Shown one piece after another: positions 9,320-17,167 of a DNA stretch of 64,000 nucleotides (position 1 is its first letter; each line of letters opens with the position of its first letter). A model generated the notes under the pieces. It worked only from the letters and a program-made list of their open reading frames with translations, had not been told where the DNA came from and ran no database searches. The translations under genes were made by a program, and so were the position numbers. Source of the stretch: Phycisphaerales bacterium. GTDB lineage: Bacteria; Planctomycetota; Phycisphaerae; Phycisphaerales; UBA1924. The stretch is taken from contig JAEPOJ010000005.1 of assembly GCA_017642965.1 (NCBI GenBank), positions 58,721 to 122,720 of the forward strand. The letters run 5' to 3'.

Positions 9320-9817
9320 TCAGTCTTCCGCAATTAGCTCAACGACATCGCCCGCCTTCTCGTTGGGAATGAGGAATGTCAGCGAGTAGTGGGCGATCTT
9401 CCAGTCCTCGCCGTCGAGCACGAGGACCGCGGTGCCACGCATGGTGCCGTACTTCTCGTTCTCAAGGATCTCATCAACCCAGGCGGTGTCGCGCTTGTCG
9501 TTGAAGGCAACGTGATACTCGACTTGCTCGTAGGTCCAGCCGTTGCCGTCGCTGAAGGGCTCGCGGGCGTACTCCATGAACTCCTGCTTTGTCCACCGTT
9601 CGCTGGCATCGGTGCCAAGGAAGACCGCGTCGTCGGTCATCTGATCGAAGTAGAATTCGTAGAGCCCGTTGTCCGCGGCCATGTGCCACGAGCTGAGCAC
9701 CATGTTGACACGCTGGGCCATGAAGACCGTCTCGTAGTCATATGACCGCGGGGTGGTCGTGCAACCCGCGGGCATGAGCAGCAGAAGAGCGCAGGGTATG
9801 AGCAGGGCGCGAAACAT
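9320..9817 (-). CDS. Lipoprotein with SnoaL/NTF2-like fold
   Basis: 165 residues. The N-terminus is a lipoprotein signal with lipobox 'LMPAGC', so Cys19 should be lipidated. The mature part has the helix plus 'YFDQMTDDAVFLGTDASERW' pattern of NTF2-like/DUF4440-type domains, which are cone-shaped ligand-binding or dimerising domains often of unknown role. The gene starts three bases after the stop of the globin gene, so the two are surely co-transcribed. Function is unknown; a periplasmic small-molecule binding role is only a guess. Confidence 0.75.
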   Translation of the reverse strand: MFRALLIPCALLLLMPAGCTTTPRSYDYETVFMAQRVNMVLSSWHMAADNGLYEFYFDQMTDDAVFLGTDASERWTKQEFMEYAREPFSDGNGWTYEQVEYHVAFNDKRDTAWVDEILENEKYGTMRGTAVLVLDGEDWKIAHYSLTFLIPNEKAGDVVELIAED

Positions 9818-9820
9818 GGG

Positions 9821-10339
9821 TTACTCCTCAGGTCCGTTGATCTCAGATTGATTGGACGACTCCGCGTTGACCATCCAGGCACTGAAGTCCACAACGAACT
9901 TCCAGACCGCCTCGACGTGCTCCGCGGGCATGTTGTACTGCTCGGGTGCCTCGTCGAGGGTCTCGCGATAGCAGCGCAGCCATTCCTGGCGGGCGGGCTC
10001 GTCGATGACGAAGGGCAGGTGCCTCGCCCGCATCATCGGACGCCCGTAGCGCTGCTGGTAGAGGTGCGGACCGCCGAAGAGGAACACGAACATCGCGGCG
10101 GACTTGTCCGCGGCCCGCATCAGGTTCTTCTCCGACTGAGGGAACATGTGCGCGATGCTGGACTGGCCCAATCGGCGGTAGAACGCGTGGAAGAACCGGG
10201 TGATCTGCGCCTCCCCCATCGCTTCGTAGACCGCCGCGGGGATGCGGTCGGTCTGCGGCGGGCCGCCGGGCGGGGTCCAGATGGGGACGCCGTCGCGGGA
10301 TTCCGGATCGTGCGGGGGCAGGGCGTTGAGTATGTCCAT
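9821..10339 (-). CDS. Group II truncated haemoglobin-like protein
   Basis: 172 residues. The globin core lies at about residues 35-160, with 'FFHAFYRRLGQSSIAHMFP' early and 'GGPHLYQQRYGRPMMRARHL' in the region that carries the proximal histidine and the group II signature ('YxxxxGxPxLRxRHxPF' in the family). The C-terminal helices match the same family. The first 30 residues are Pro-rich and not part of the fold. Such proteins bind haem and handle O2, NO or sulfide. The start at 10339 has a G-rich stretch upstream but no perfect Shine-Dalgarno site; 17 further in-frame residues exist upstream. It is the first gene of a two-gene unit with the lipoprotein at 9320. Confidence 0.88.
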   Translation of the reverse strand: MDILNALPPHDPESRDGVPIWTPPGGPPQTDRIPAAVYEAMGEAQITRFFHAFYRRLGQSSIAHMFPQSEKNLMRAADKSAAMFVFLFGGPHLYQQRYGRPMMRARHLPFVIDEPARQEWLRCYRETLDEAPEQYNMPAEHVEAVWKFVVDFSAWMVNAESSNQSEINGPEE

Positions 10340-10356
10340 ACCCAACCCTACGCACC

Positions 10357-10476
10357 GCGCACGTTTCGTGCGCATGCGGGAATAGAGCACGGGCGAGATG
10401 GGTTGTTAAAGTAAATAACCCCGTCCTGTGCGTGAGGCCCGAGCGCTGGAGTACCAGCTGCTCGGGCCTTCTTTTT
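10357..10476 (+). ncRNA. Candidate structured small RNA
   Basis: Three consecutive stem-loops fill the gap between the globin (minus) and YqaE (minus) genes. They are 10357-10373 (GCGCACG-TTT-CGTGCGC), 10387-10431 (outer GCAC/GTGC, inner GGGTTGTT/AATAACCC with AAAGTA loop), and 10435-10469, a terminator-type stem followed by a T-rich tail on the plus strand. No plus-strand protein gene precedes this terminator, so it may end a small RNA. No promoter is obvious. It could instead be a 3' processing structure for the YqaE mRNA. Confidence 0.35.
10435..10476 (+). terminator. Intrinsic terminator with plus-strand T-tract
   Basis: Stem AGGCCCGAGC/GCTCGGGCCT with an inner GCTGG/CCAGC helix (AGTA loop), followed by TTCTTTTT on the plus strand. 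The nearest coding genes on both sides are on the minus strand, so its natural plus-strand transcript is unexplained. It also lies 20 bases beyond the YqaE stop codon and may serve that gene. Confidence 0.75.
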
Positions 10477-10493
10477 CGCGTCTGAGTGCCGGA

Positions 10494-10667
10494 TCAGCTC
10501 AGCACGACAAACAACGCATGCAACAACCCGGGCAGGTAGAACACCAGCGTCAGGATGATGTTGAGGATCAGCGCCCCGCCCACGCCGGACTTGAGCCCGA
10601 CCGCCAGCGGTGGCAGCAGGATCGCGATGATGACGAGCAGGAGCGTGTTGGTTTGGATGTCAGACAT
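10494..10667 (-). CDS. YqaE/Pmp3-family small membrane protein
   Basis: 57 residues, of the family's usual length. Two membrane helices are joined by a short loop: 'LLLVIIAILLPPLAVGLKSG' and 'LILNIILTLVFYLPGLLHAL'. The double-Pro 'LLPPLAV' and 'LPGLLHA' segments are the recognised signature of Pmp3/YqaE proteins, which are stress-induced proteolipids that affect membrane potential and salt tolerance in yeast and plants. The ATG is preceded by AAAGGA at a nine-base spacing. It lies downstream of the HIT gene on the same strand, with a 68-base gap. Confidence 0.88.
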   Translation of the reverse strand: MSDIQTNTLLLVIIAILLPPLAVGLKSGVGGALILNIILTLVFYLPGLLHALFVVLS

Positions 10668-10735
10668 GCGTTGGTTCCTTTGGTATGGTCCCCGTTTCCT
10701 AACACTCAGTATACATGATGGCCCCCAAGCCTGCT

Positions 10736-11230
10736 TCAGGCACGCCGGGCGAGCAGCCGCACGAGGGCGGCTCGGAGTTCGGCATGGAGTTGGCGATCCT
10801 CACCGTGCGCGTCAGCGACACGGGCGCTGCCAAAGTCGTACGCCTCGAATGGCCCCTTAAGGCGCAGATCCGGGTCTTCCTGTGCGAACCGCGGCACGCA
10901 ATGACCGTGCAGTTCGGGCACCTGGTTGCAGAGCACGAGGTAGTTGATCCGCTCGGCCCCGGTGACCTCGAGGATCGCATCGCCGAGCAGGGTGAGGTCG
11001 GAGAAGAACTGCCCTCGCAATGATTCATCCAGATCGTTGGGGGATGACACAACCATGCCGTCGGCACCGAGCTTCGGGAGCAGCATGCAGCAACCCGTGA
11101 TGGGTGCTGGCTGATACTTGCCGAGGATCGCGTAGCCCGAGGGCATCTCCGCGATCAGCTGGGGGTCCTCGCCGTCGAGGATCCGCTGGACTCGGCTGGA
11201 GATAGGTCCGGGCTGCTGTGTGGTGCTCAT
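10736..11230 (-). CDS. HIT-like (histidine triad) nucleotide-binding protein
   Basis: 164 residues with the motif 'ELHGHCVPRF' near residue 110 and upstream beta-strands ('GYAILGKYQPAPITGCCMLL') in the order of HIT-fold hydrolases and transferases. The third His of the classic HxHxH triad is replaced by Pro, as in some HIT subgroups, so the catalytic activity is uncertain. The start codon overlaps the stop of the upstream permease gene (ATGA), which implies translational coupling; AGGA lies eight bases upstream. Substrate is unknown. Confidence 0.72.
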   Translation of the reverse strand: MSTTQQPGPISSRVQRILDGEDPQLIAEMPSGYAILGKYQPAPITGCCMLLPKLGADGMVVSSPNDLDESLRGQFFSDLTLLGDAILEVTGAERINYLVLCNQVPELHGHCVPRFAQEDPDLRLKGPFEAYDFGSARVADAHGEDRQLHAELRAALVRLLARRA

Positions 11231-13260
11231 TTGGTGATTCCTGTGCCCATGCCAGGCGGCATCATCGCGTGGGGCGTGTCGGCGGCTCGTGTGATCATGG
11301 TGATCCCATCGGGCAGGTCATGCGAGACATCGCTGACCACATCGCCCTCGAGCTTGCGTGAGAAGAGCGAGCGGCGCGACTTACCCATGATGAGCGTATC
11401 GCAGCCGTACGTGACGGTGTGATCCAGGATCTCGTCTGGGATGTCCTGGCTGGTGACGTAGATCGGGACGAAGTTGACCCCGGCCTCACGGGCGAGCATC
11501 GCCGTGGTGCCCAGCGCTTCCTGCGCGGCCTCGTCGGTCTCGATGCGGGGGGCCTGACCCGGGCGGAGATCCATGACCCGGATGGGGCGCACAAAGATGG
11601 CGAACAGGGTCGCCTCGCGTCGCTTGGCGAGATCGACCGCGTACTCCGACTGGTAGCGTCCACGAGCAGCGAGCATGATTTTGGGCTTGTCCGGGTCGAT
11701 CTTGATCTCGACGCCGTGGAGGAGCTTGAGCCATCCGCTCTCGGGTGCTTCTAGCGCCTCGCCGGTGTCGATGACGGCCTTGTTGCGTACGGTCCGCACA
11801 CCCAGCGCCAGCGCGACAAGCGTGCCCGAGAACGCCGTCGATACCGGCTGGGTGATCGCGATGGTGAGCGAGATCGAGAGCAGGAAGAGCCCCAGCCCCC
11901 AGAACAGCACGCGGGTCACGGGCCCCAGATCGAGTTCCTTATTGATAGCAGAACTCAGCACGGTCACCGTGATCGCCCCCGTCACGCCCAGCACATAGAG
12001 CGAGGCGAGCACGGTCACGTTCTGTTCAACCATGATGACGAGGATGGGGATGATCACGCTGGCGATCAGCCCGACCCATGGTACGCCCGAGTAGTTGAGC
12101 TTCGTAAACGCCTTGGGCAGCTCGTTGTCCGCGGCCATGGCGAAGAACACTGAGACCATGGCCATCACCGCGGTATTGGTGGCACTGAGGAGCAGGAGCC
12201 CGAAGGTGATCCCGGCCAGTGCCCCGAAGATCCGCCCCAGCTCGGCACCGAGCGCGTTGCTGGCGGTCTCCTCCGCGATCACACGCATGGAGGCGTTGGT
12301 GTATTGCTCGACCTGCTCCTTGTGGGTCTCGTAATGCTCGTAGGCGTGGTTAGTCTCGGGCGAGAGGGTGGAGAGCTGCTCCTGAGAGAGCTCGAAGTGC
12401 CCGCCGCCCTCAAAGTCGGGTTGCCACGATTCCGGGAAGGTCTCAACGACACCCTGTCGGCTCTCCATCAGGCGGATCTCGTCCGGGACGTGCATGTCGT
12501 GCAGGGAGGTGCCGATCACGGAGAAGGTCAGGGCGGTCAGGGCGAGCCCGAAGATCATGTTCAGCCCGACAACCTCGATGGAAACTGGCCAGATGGTCTT
12601 TTTGGCTTCCTTGCCAACGGGTTCCTTCATCAGCCCGGTCATGTTGGCGACGGCCTCGACGCCGGCGAGGGCCAGACAGATTTTAGTGAAGTTCACCCAT
12701 GCGTCTGTCGGTGGGGTGATCTCGAAGTACTCGAACTCGATGGTGCTGATGCCTTCGATGAAGTACGGGATCGCCAGGACGGCCATCATCGCGGAGACAC
12801 CGAGCGCCACCAGGGCAATGATGAGGGCGAACTTGCCCGCGGACTTGGCACCGAGATAGTTCACGCCGCCGATCAGCACGATCGAGGCCACGGCGAGGGG
12901 AAGGACCCAGGAGTCGGGCACATGGAAGTAGTGGAATGCCTCGATGACGGATATCGCGGCGGTCATGATGTAGCCGCTGAGCAGCAGGGTGGAACCGATG
13001 ACGGATAGCGTCGGCGAGAGCTGGCGCGCGGCGGTGTAGACACCTCCGCCGTCCGGAAAACACCGGCAGATGTGGGTATATGCCCACGAGACCGCGAGCA
13101 TGAGCAGCCCGATGGCGGCGAGATACACGACGCTTGCGTGCGCCGTATAGAGGAACGCCAAGCCAAGGACGTAGAGGCGTGATGTGCCCCAGTCGCCGTA
13201 GAGCAGCGGTCCGGCGTGGACCCAGCGCAGGTTGCGTGGCCGGGATTCTGTTACGAGCAT
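11227..13260 (-). CDS. APC-superfamily permease fused to a USP-like domain
   Basis: 677 residues. Residues 1 to about 490 form an amino acid/polyamine/organocation permease of about twelve helices with a large soluble insert (about 250-330, acidic, 'ESWQPDFEGGGHFELSQEQL'). The C-terminal 180 residues resemble a universal stress protein domain ('KIMLAARGRYQSEYAVDLAK' and 'YGCDTLIMGKSRRSLFSRKL'). Such fusions are known in bacterial cationic-amino-acid-type transporters, where the cytoplasmic domain probably senses nucleotide. The ATG has AGGAG six bases upstream. It is first in a minus-strand unit with the HIT protein and probably YqaE. The substrate is not evident. Confidence 0.87.
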   Translation of the reverse strand: MLVTESRPRNLRWVHAGPLLYGDWGTSRLYVLGLAFLYTAHASVVYLAAIGLLMLAVSWAYTHICRCFPDGGGVYTAARQLSPTLSVIGSTLLLSGYIMTAAISVIEAFHYFHVPDSWVLPLAVASIVLIGGVNYLGAKSAGKFALIIALVALGVSAMMAVLAIPYFIEGISTIEFEYFEITPPTDAWVNFTKICLALAGVEAVANMTGLMKEPVGKEAKKTIWPVSIEVVGLNMIFGLALTALTFSVIGTSLHDMHVPDEIRLMESRQGVVETFPESWQPDFEGGGHFELSQEQLSTLSPETNHAYEHYETHKEQVEQYTNASMRVIAEETASNALGAELGRIFGALAGITFGLLLLSATNTAVMAMVSVFFAMAADNELPKAFTKLNYSGVPWVGLIASVIIPILVIMVEQNVTVLASLYVLGVTGAITVTVLSSAINKELDLGPVTRVLFWGLGLFLLSISLTIAITQPVSTAFSGTLVALALGVRTVRNKAVIDTGEALEAPESGWLKLLHGVEIKIDPDKPKIMLAARGRYQSEYAVDLAKRREATLFAIFVRPIRVMDLRPGQAPRIETDEAAQEALGTTAMLAREAGVNFVPIYVTSQDIPDEILDHTVTYGCDTLIMGKSRRSLFSRKLEGDVVSDVSHDLPDGITMITRAADTPHAMMPPGMGTGITK

Positions 13261-13501
13261 GCATTCTCCTGCACTCGGACGGGAAGAGCAGTATAGTGCC
13301 CGTCCGACGTGTGATCGGACGTGCGTTCGGCGTCCTTACTCAGATCGCCGGATCCGGCTTCATTCGGAACGGTGACAGACCGATAGGCTCAGGAGCGAGC
13401 CAGCGATGCAGGATCGGTGCTCGCAGTGAAATGACGATGAATAAATCCTCAGGGATATGATCCGTGGAAACACAAGCGTCCGTTGCAACGAATAGACTTG
13501 C

Positions 13502-14932
13502 GTGCTACGAACGAATCTCCAAACCGAACCCGGAATCGCACGATTGAGTGACGAAGCGAAGCCCAACCAGAATGCCGGCAGCCATTCGCCGGACGACACC
13601 ACCCCCTTCGGGACCGAGGCGATGGGTGAGAACGACCCGATCTCCGTCGCTGAGGCGGAAAAATCGATCATGGCCGTTACGAAGGACGGCACCAATATCG
13701 ACACGCTGATCGGGCGACTGGTCATCGACCAGGGGCTGGCCACGCCCGAAGAGGTCAAGCACTGCCTGACGCTGACCCGCACGGAAGACTCCAAGCCACC
13801 ATCGGAGACGCTCAGCAGCTCCCTCGCTCAGGTGCTTGTCGATCGCGAGTACGTGACCAAGCGACAGATCGCCCGCCTGCGTGAAGCGATCGAGGCGGAG
13901 CGGTCGGGCTCCTCGATCTCCGGCTACAAGATCCTCGGCAAGCTCGGTGCCGGCGCGATGGCGACGGTCTACAAGGCCAAGCAGATCTCGCTGGACCGGA
14001 TCGTCGCGATCAAGAAGCTGCCCAAGAAGTTCAGCTCCAACCCGCAGTTCATCGAGCGGTTCTTCGCCGAGGGACGCGCCGCGGCTCAGCTGAACCACCC
14101 CAACATCGTGCAGGCGTTTGACGTGGGCAACGAGGGCGACCTGTACTACTTCGTGATGGAGTACGTCGAAGGGCGCAGCGTCCACGACGACATCGTCACC
14201 CACAAGCGGTACAAGGAATCGGAAGCGATCGACATCGCGATCCAGGTCGCCGAAGCGCTCGAGCACGCCCATGACCGCGGGCTGATCCACCGCGACGTGA
14301 AGCCCAAGAACATCATGATCACCCGCGAGGGCGTGGTGAAGCTGGCGGACATGGGCCTGGCCCGCGCCATGAGCGATGTCGAGGCCGCCGAGGCCGAGGC
14401 GGGGCGTGCGTTCGGCACCCCCTACTACATCTCGCCCGAGCAGATCCGCGGCGAGAAGGACATCGGCCCGCCGGCGGATATCTACTCGCTGGGCGTCACG
14501 CTCTACCACATGGTCACCGGGTCCGTGCCCTTCGAGGGCAAGAACCCCAGCTCGGTCATGCACAAGCATCTCAAGAGCGAGCTGGTGCCGCCCGATCACG
14601 TGAACCCGAAGCTCAGCGCGGGCATCTCCGAGGTTATCGAGATGATGATGGCCAAGCGGGTCAGCGACCGCTACCAGAACTGCGCCGATCTGCTGATCGA
14701 CCTCCGCGCGATCAAGCAGGGCGACACCCCCCCGCTGGCCCACAAGGACGTGTTCCATGCCGACGATCTGCAGCGGATCGCTGCTGAGGCCGAGCAGGCC
14801 GCCCCGGCCGAGATCCCCGAGAACACCGCCCCGATGGGGTCGCCTTCCGTGATCGACCACCTGATCTGGCCGCCGTTCATCGTCGTGGTGGCGCTGCTGG
14901 TGATATCGCTGGTGCTGAACCTGGTGGCATGA
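13502..14932 (+). CDS. Membrane-anchored Hanks-type Ser/Thr protein kinase
   Basis: Up to 476 residues. After a disordered N-terminus, residues 60-135 hold two copies of a short helical unit ('IGRLVIDQGLATPEEV' and 'LAQVLVDREYVTKRQI') like the MshEN/type II secretion N-domain. The kinase domain spans about 142-405, with glycine loop 'LGAGAMATVYKA', catalytic Lys in 'VAIKKL', 'HRDVKPKN' and 'ADMGLAR' (DMG in place of DFG), then 'SPEQ'. The C-terminal 20 residues are one membrane helix, so the kinase is tail-anchored and faces the cytoplasm. The start is uncertain: GTG 13502 is the longest; ATG 13622 and ATG 13670 are alternatives, and none has a strong Shine-Dalgarno site. Targets are unknown. 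Confidence 0.9.
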   Translation: MLRTNLQTEPGIARLSDEAKPNQNAGSHSPDDTTPFGTEAMGENDPISVAEAEKSIMAVTKDGTNIDTLIGRLVIDQGLATPEEVKHCLTLTRTEDSKPPSETLSSSLAQVLVDREYVTKRQIARLREAIEAERSGSSISGYKILGKLGAGAMATVYKAKQISLDRIVAIKKLPKKFSSNPQFIERFFAEGRAAAQLNHPNIVQAFDVGNEGDLYYFVMEYVEGRSVHDDIVTHKRYKESEAIDIAIQVAEALEHAHDRGLIHRDVKPKNIMITREGVVKLADMGLARAMSDVEAAEAEAGRAFGTPYYISPEQIRGEKDIGPPADIYSLGVTLYHMVTGSVPFEGKNPSSVMHKHLKSELVPPDHVNPKLSAGISEVIEMMMAKRVSDRYQNCADLLIDLRAIKQGDTPPLAHKDVFHADDLQRIAAEAEQAAPAEIPENTAPMGSPSVIDHLIWPPFIVVVALLVISLVLNLVA

Positions 14933-15012
14933 ACAGACAACAATCAAATTCACCCCGGGGTCGGATCAGAAAGCTTGCTTTCCAGACGCCGGGCTGGTTC
15001 AATAGTGCAGAC

Positions 15013-15050
15013 GCGGGCAGCGTGCCCGCCTGAGAAGACTTGCAAAGGAG
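15013..15050 (+). promoter_or_regulatory. infC leader hairpin and ribosome-binding site
   Basis: A 6-bp hairpin GCGGGC-AGCGT-GCCCGC (15013-15029) lies in the leader, and AAGGAG at 15045-15050 sits seven bases before an ATC codon at 15058. The Shine-Dalgarno position decides the start of infC: it is too close to the in-frame TTG at 15052 and well placed for ATC 15058. Confidence 0.7.
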
Positions 15051-15057
15051 TTTGGAT

Positions 15058-15855
15058 ATCGCTCGCAGACGATTCTACAGAGGCGCCGGCCCGGTCAACC
15101 GGACGCGCGTAAACCACATGATCCGCATCTCTCCGATCCGACTGATCGATGAGAATGGCGAACAGAGGGGTGTCGTGGAGACATCCGAAGCCATGCGCAT
15201 GGCCCAGGCCGCGGGGCTCGACCTTGTTGAGGTCGTCGCCGACTCGCGCCCGCCCGTGTGCAAGATCATGGACTATGGGAAGCACAAGTACGAGCAGTCC
15301 AAGAAGGAAGCCAAGTCGCGCACGCACGGCAATGAGCTCAAGGAAATCCGCCTGGGTCGCTCGATCAAGATCGACCCCCACGACGTGCAGATCCGTGTGG
15401 ATCAGGCACGCCGCTTCCTCATGGCCGGCCACAAGGTGCAGATTACCCAGCGGTTCCGCGGGCGTGAGATGATGCACAAGCAGCTCGGCGAGGAGCGTCT
15501 CCTCCAGATCTGTCAGGACCTGAGCGACGTCGCCAAGATCGACGTGGCGCCCAAGGGCATGGGCCGCTCGATCACGCTGGTGCTCTCGCCCGACAAGGAC
15601 AAGATCAAGACCATCAAGGCCAAGCTCGAGCAAGAAGGCAAGGCCATGGAGGAAGACCTCGAAGCGCTCGAGGCGCAGGTCGCTGCCCAGAATGCCGAGG
15701 ATGAAGGCGACGAGCACGACGAGTACGAGGGCCTGACCGAAGAAGAAAAGATGGAGAAGAAGAAAGAAGAGAAGAAGGCCAAGCGCGGACCCAAGGACGA
15801 TCGGGCAAACAACCCGGTCGACGACGAGGTCGCGGATCTTCTCGGCGAGATCTGA
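15058..15855 (+). CDS. infC: Translation initiation factor IF-3
   Basis: 265 residues from an ATC start. The N-domain begins 'RTRVNHMIRISPIRLIDENG' and the C-domain carries 'KEIRLGRSIKIDPHDVQIRV' and 'GHKVQITQRFRGREMMH', all classical IF-3. IF-3 binds the 30S subunit, checks initiator tRNA and start-codon identity, and prevents premature 50S joining. In many bacteria infC starts with a non-canonical codon (AUU in E. coli) that makes it autoregulatory through IF-3's own proofreading; ATC here fits. Beyond about residue 185 there is an extra tail of about 80 residues, acidic then Lys-rich ('EEKMEKKKEEKKAKRGPKDD'), longer than the common 170-180 residue form. A strong terminator follows, and neither rpmI nor rplT is next to it. 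Confidence 0.95.
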   Translation: MARRRFYRGAGPVNRTRVNHMIRISPIRLIDENGEQRGVVETSEAMRMAQAAGLDLVEVVADSRPPVCKIMDYGKHKYEQSKKEAKSRTHGNELKEIRLGRSIKIDPHDVQIRVDQARRFLMAGHKVQITQRFRGREMMHKQLGEERLLQICQDLSDVAKIDVAPKGMGRSITLVLSPDKDKIKTIKAKLEQEGKAMEEDLEALEAQVAAQNAEDEGDEHDEYEGLTEEEKMEKKKEEKKAKRGPKDDRANNPVDDEVADLLGEI

Positions 15856-15878
15856 TCCGTCCACCGATGATGCGCATT

Positions 15879-15913
15879 CCACGAACCCCGGTCTACCCGG
15901 GGTTTTTTCGTGG
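15879..15913 (+). terminator. Intrinsic terminator after infC
   Basis: Stem AACCCCGG/CCGGGGTT with TCTAC loop (15884-15904) followed by T's, itself flanked by CCACGA/TCGTGG. Confidence 0.92.
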
Positions 15914-15925
15914 ATAGCATTATGC

Positions 15926-16225
15926 ATGCCCAACGATGAGTTCACGCTGGATGGCGAGCATGAGACCCGCAATGGGTGGCTCTATACCTTTACCCTAATT
16001 CAGGGGTCCCAGACACACCATCACGAACTCACGCTCAGCTGGGTGGATCACGAGCACCTGGTCGGCGGGACAATCGCACCGGAATACCTTGCGAAAGCGA
16101 TCTTTGAGCTAGCAGTCACCTATTTTGGTGAACAGCTGCCGAGCAAGTTTGACGCTTCTTCCCTCCGCAGACGGGTTGATGACTTTGATGATCGGGTGCG
16201 AGCCCGCATCCAGGCCCCGCTCTGA
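15926..16225 (+). CDS. Conserved-looking hypothetical protein, His-rich beta segment
   Basis: 99 residues. I do not recognise a characterised family. Notable features are 'SQTHHHELTLSWVDHEHLVG', which suggests a mixed strand and metal-capable cluster, and a charged C-terminal helix ('RRRVDDFDDRVRARI'). There is no signal peptide or membrane segment. No Shine-Dalgarno site is present; TAGCAT at 15915-15920 lies five bases before the ATG, so the mRNA could be leaderless. It is separated from infC by a terminator. Confidence 0.6.
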   Translation: MPNDEFTLDGEHETRNGWLYTFTLIQGSQTHHHELTLSWVDHEHLVGGTIAPEYLAKAIFELAVTYFGEQLPSKFDASSLRRRVDDFDDRVRARIQAPL

Positions 16226-16396
16226 GACAGGCCAGGGCACGGGTCCCGATAAATCCCGCTCTATCAGGCTGATGTGGCGATTTTCGAAATTTCATGATTG
16301 TATTTACCCAAGCCCAGTGTACTATTCCTGACAGAGATAAGTCTGGCCATGACTTCGATATGGCCACACGTCAATCAAAGAATCCGGAGGGATCGG

Positions 16397-17062
16397 ATGA
16401 ACACGCAAAGATTAGCTTGTGCAATCGTGGGTCTCGGGGCGTTCAGCGCGACAGCGCTCGGTGGCGACGTCATCCTGAACACATTTGACCTCTTCGATCA
16501 CCCGAGCGGTGCGATCGATCCGCAGGCCTACGGGCTTCGCCTCGACGGTCTGGGTATCGAGGACCCGATGACGTTCAGCTTCGGCGATAGCCAGGCGAAC
16601 TCGACCATGACCCTTCAGGTTGTGGATACCGGCTCACAGACTGAGATCCGTATGTTCGGCACCGTGACTGGCAATAGCGCCAACGGCGGCACTGATTTCG
16701 GTTCATTCTCGCTCAACGTGACCTACGTCGTTGACGCGGTCGCGAACGGCTGGGAAGACAACAACAGCGCCAGCGGCGTGATGATCGGTACCCTTGAGGG
16801 CGACTTCGGGTCCGGCAACGAGGTTGTTGATCTCTTCGGCAAGTCGGACGGCAGCGATGCCTTCCGCTTCCTCGCCGACGGTCACCGCATCAGCGGCGAC
16901 AACAGCACCTGGGTTGGTCGCGGCTGGCTGCTCCCCAACAACATGATGGGTGACACCAACGACTTCCTCTTCCAGGCGGCGCTCGTTCCCCTGCCCGCGG
17001 CGGCGTGGGGTGGGCTCGCGATGCTCGGCGGAATCGCCGCGGCTCGCCGCTTCCGCAAGTAA
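16397..17062 (+). CDS. Exported protein with VPLPA-CTERM sorting signal
   Basis: 221 residues. A signal peptide (about 1-21) is followed by a beta-rich, Gly/Asp/Asn-rich domain without known homology, then a tripartite tail: 'VPLPAAAWGGL', a hydrophobic helix, and the basic end 'AARRFRK'. This is the PEP/VPLPA-CTERM arrangement recognised by exosortase-type enzymes; such proteins go to the cell surface or extracellular matrix. ATG 16397 has GGAGG six bases upstream, whereas the longer frame from 16298 adds residues with no signal-peptide logic. A terminator follows immediately. The exosortase gene is not in the window. Confidence 0.88.
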   Translation: MNTQRLACAIVGLGAFSATALGGDVILNTFDLFDHPSGAIDPQAYGLRLDGLGIEDPMTFSFGDSQANSTMTLQVVDTGSQTEIRMFGTVTGNSANGGTDFGSFSLNVTYVVDAVANGWEDNNSASGVMIGTLEGDFGSGNEVVDLFGKSDGSDAFRFLADGHRISGDNSTWVGRGWLLPNNMMGDTNDFLFQAALVPLPAAAWGGLAMLGGIAAARRFRK

Positions 17063-17084
17063 GTTCGACCAAGAACTCCATCCG

Positions 17085-17109
17085 AAAGCACCCCGCGGGG
17101 TGCTTTTTT
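17085..17109 (+). terminator. Intrinsic terminator
   Basis: Ten-base-pair stem AAAGCACCCC/GGGGTGCTTT with T6 tail, 22 bases after the VPLPA-CTERM gene. Confidence 0.92.
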
Positions 17110-17167
17110 CATGCGCGGCGGCTATCTTGCACCTTGGATCAGCTCCGCCTCCCACACGAAGGATCCC

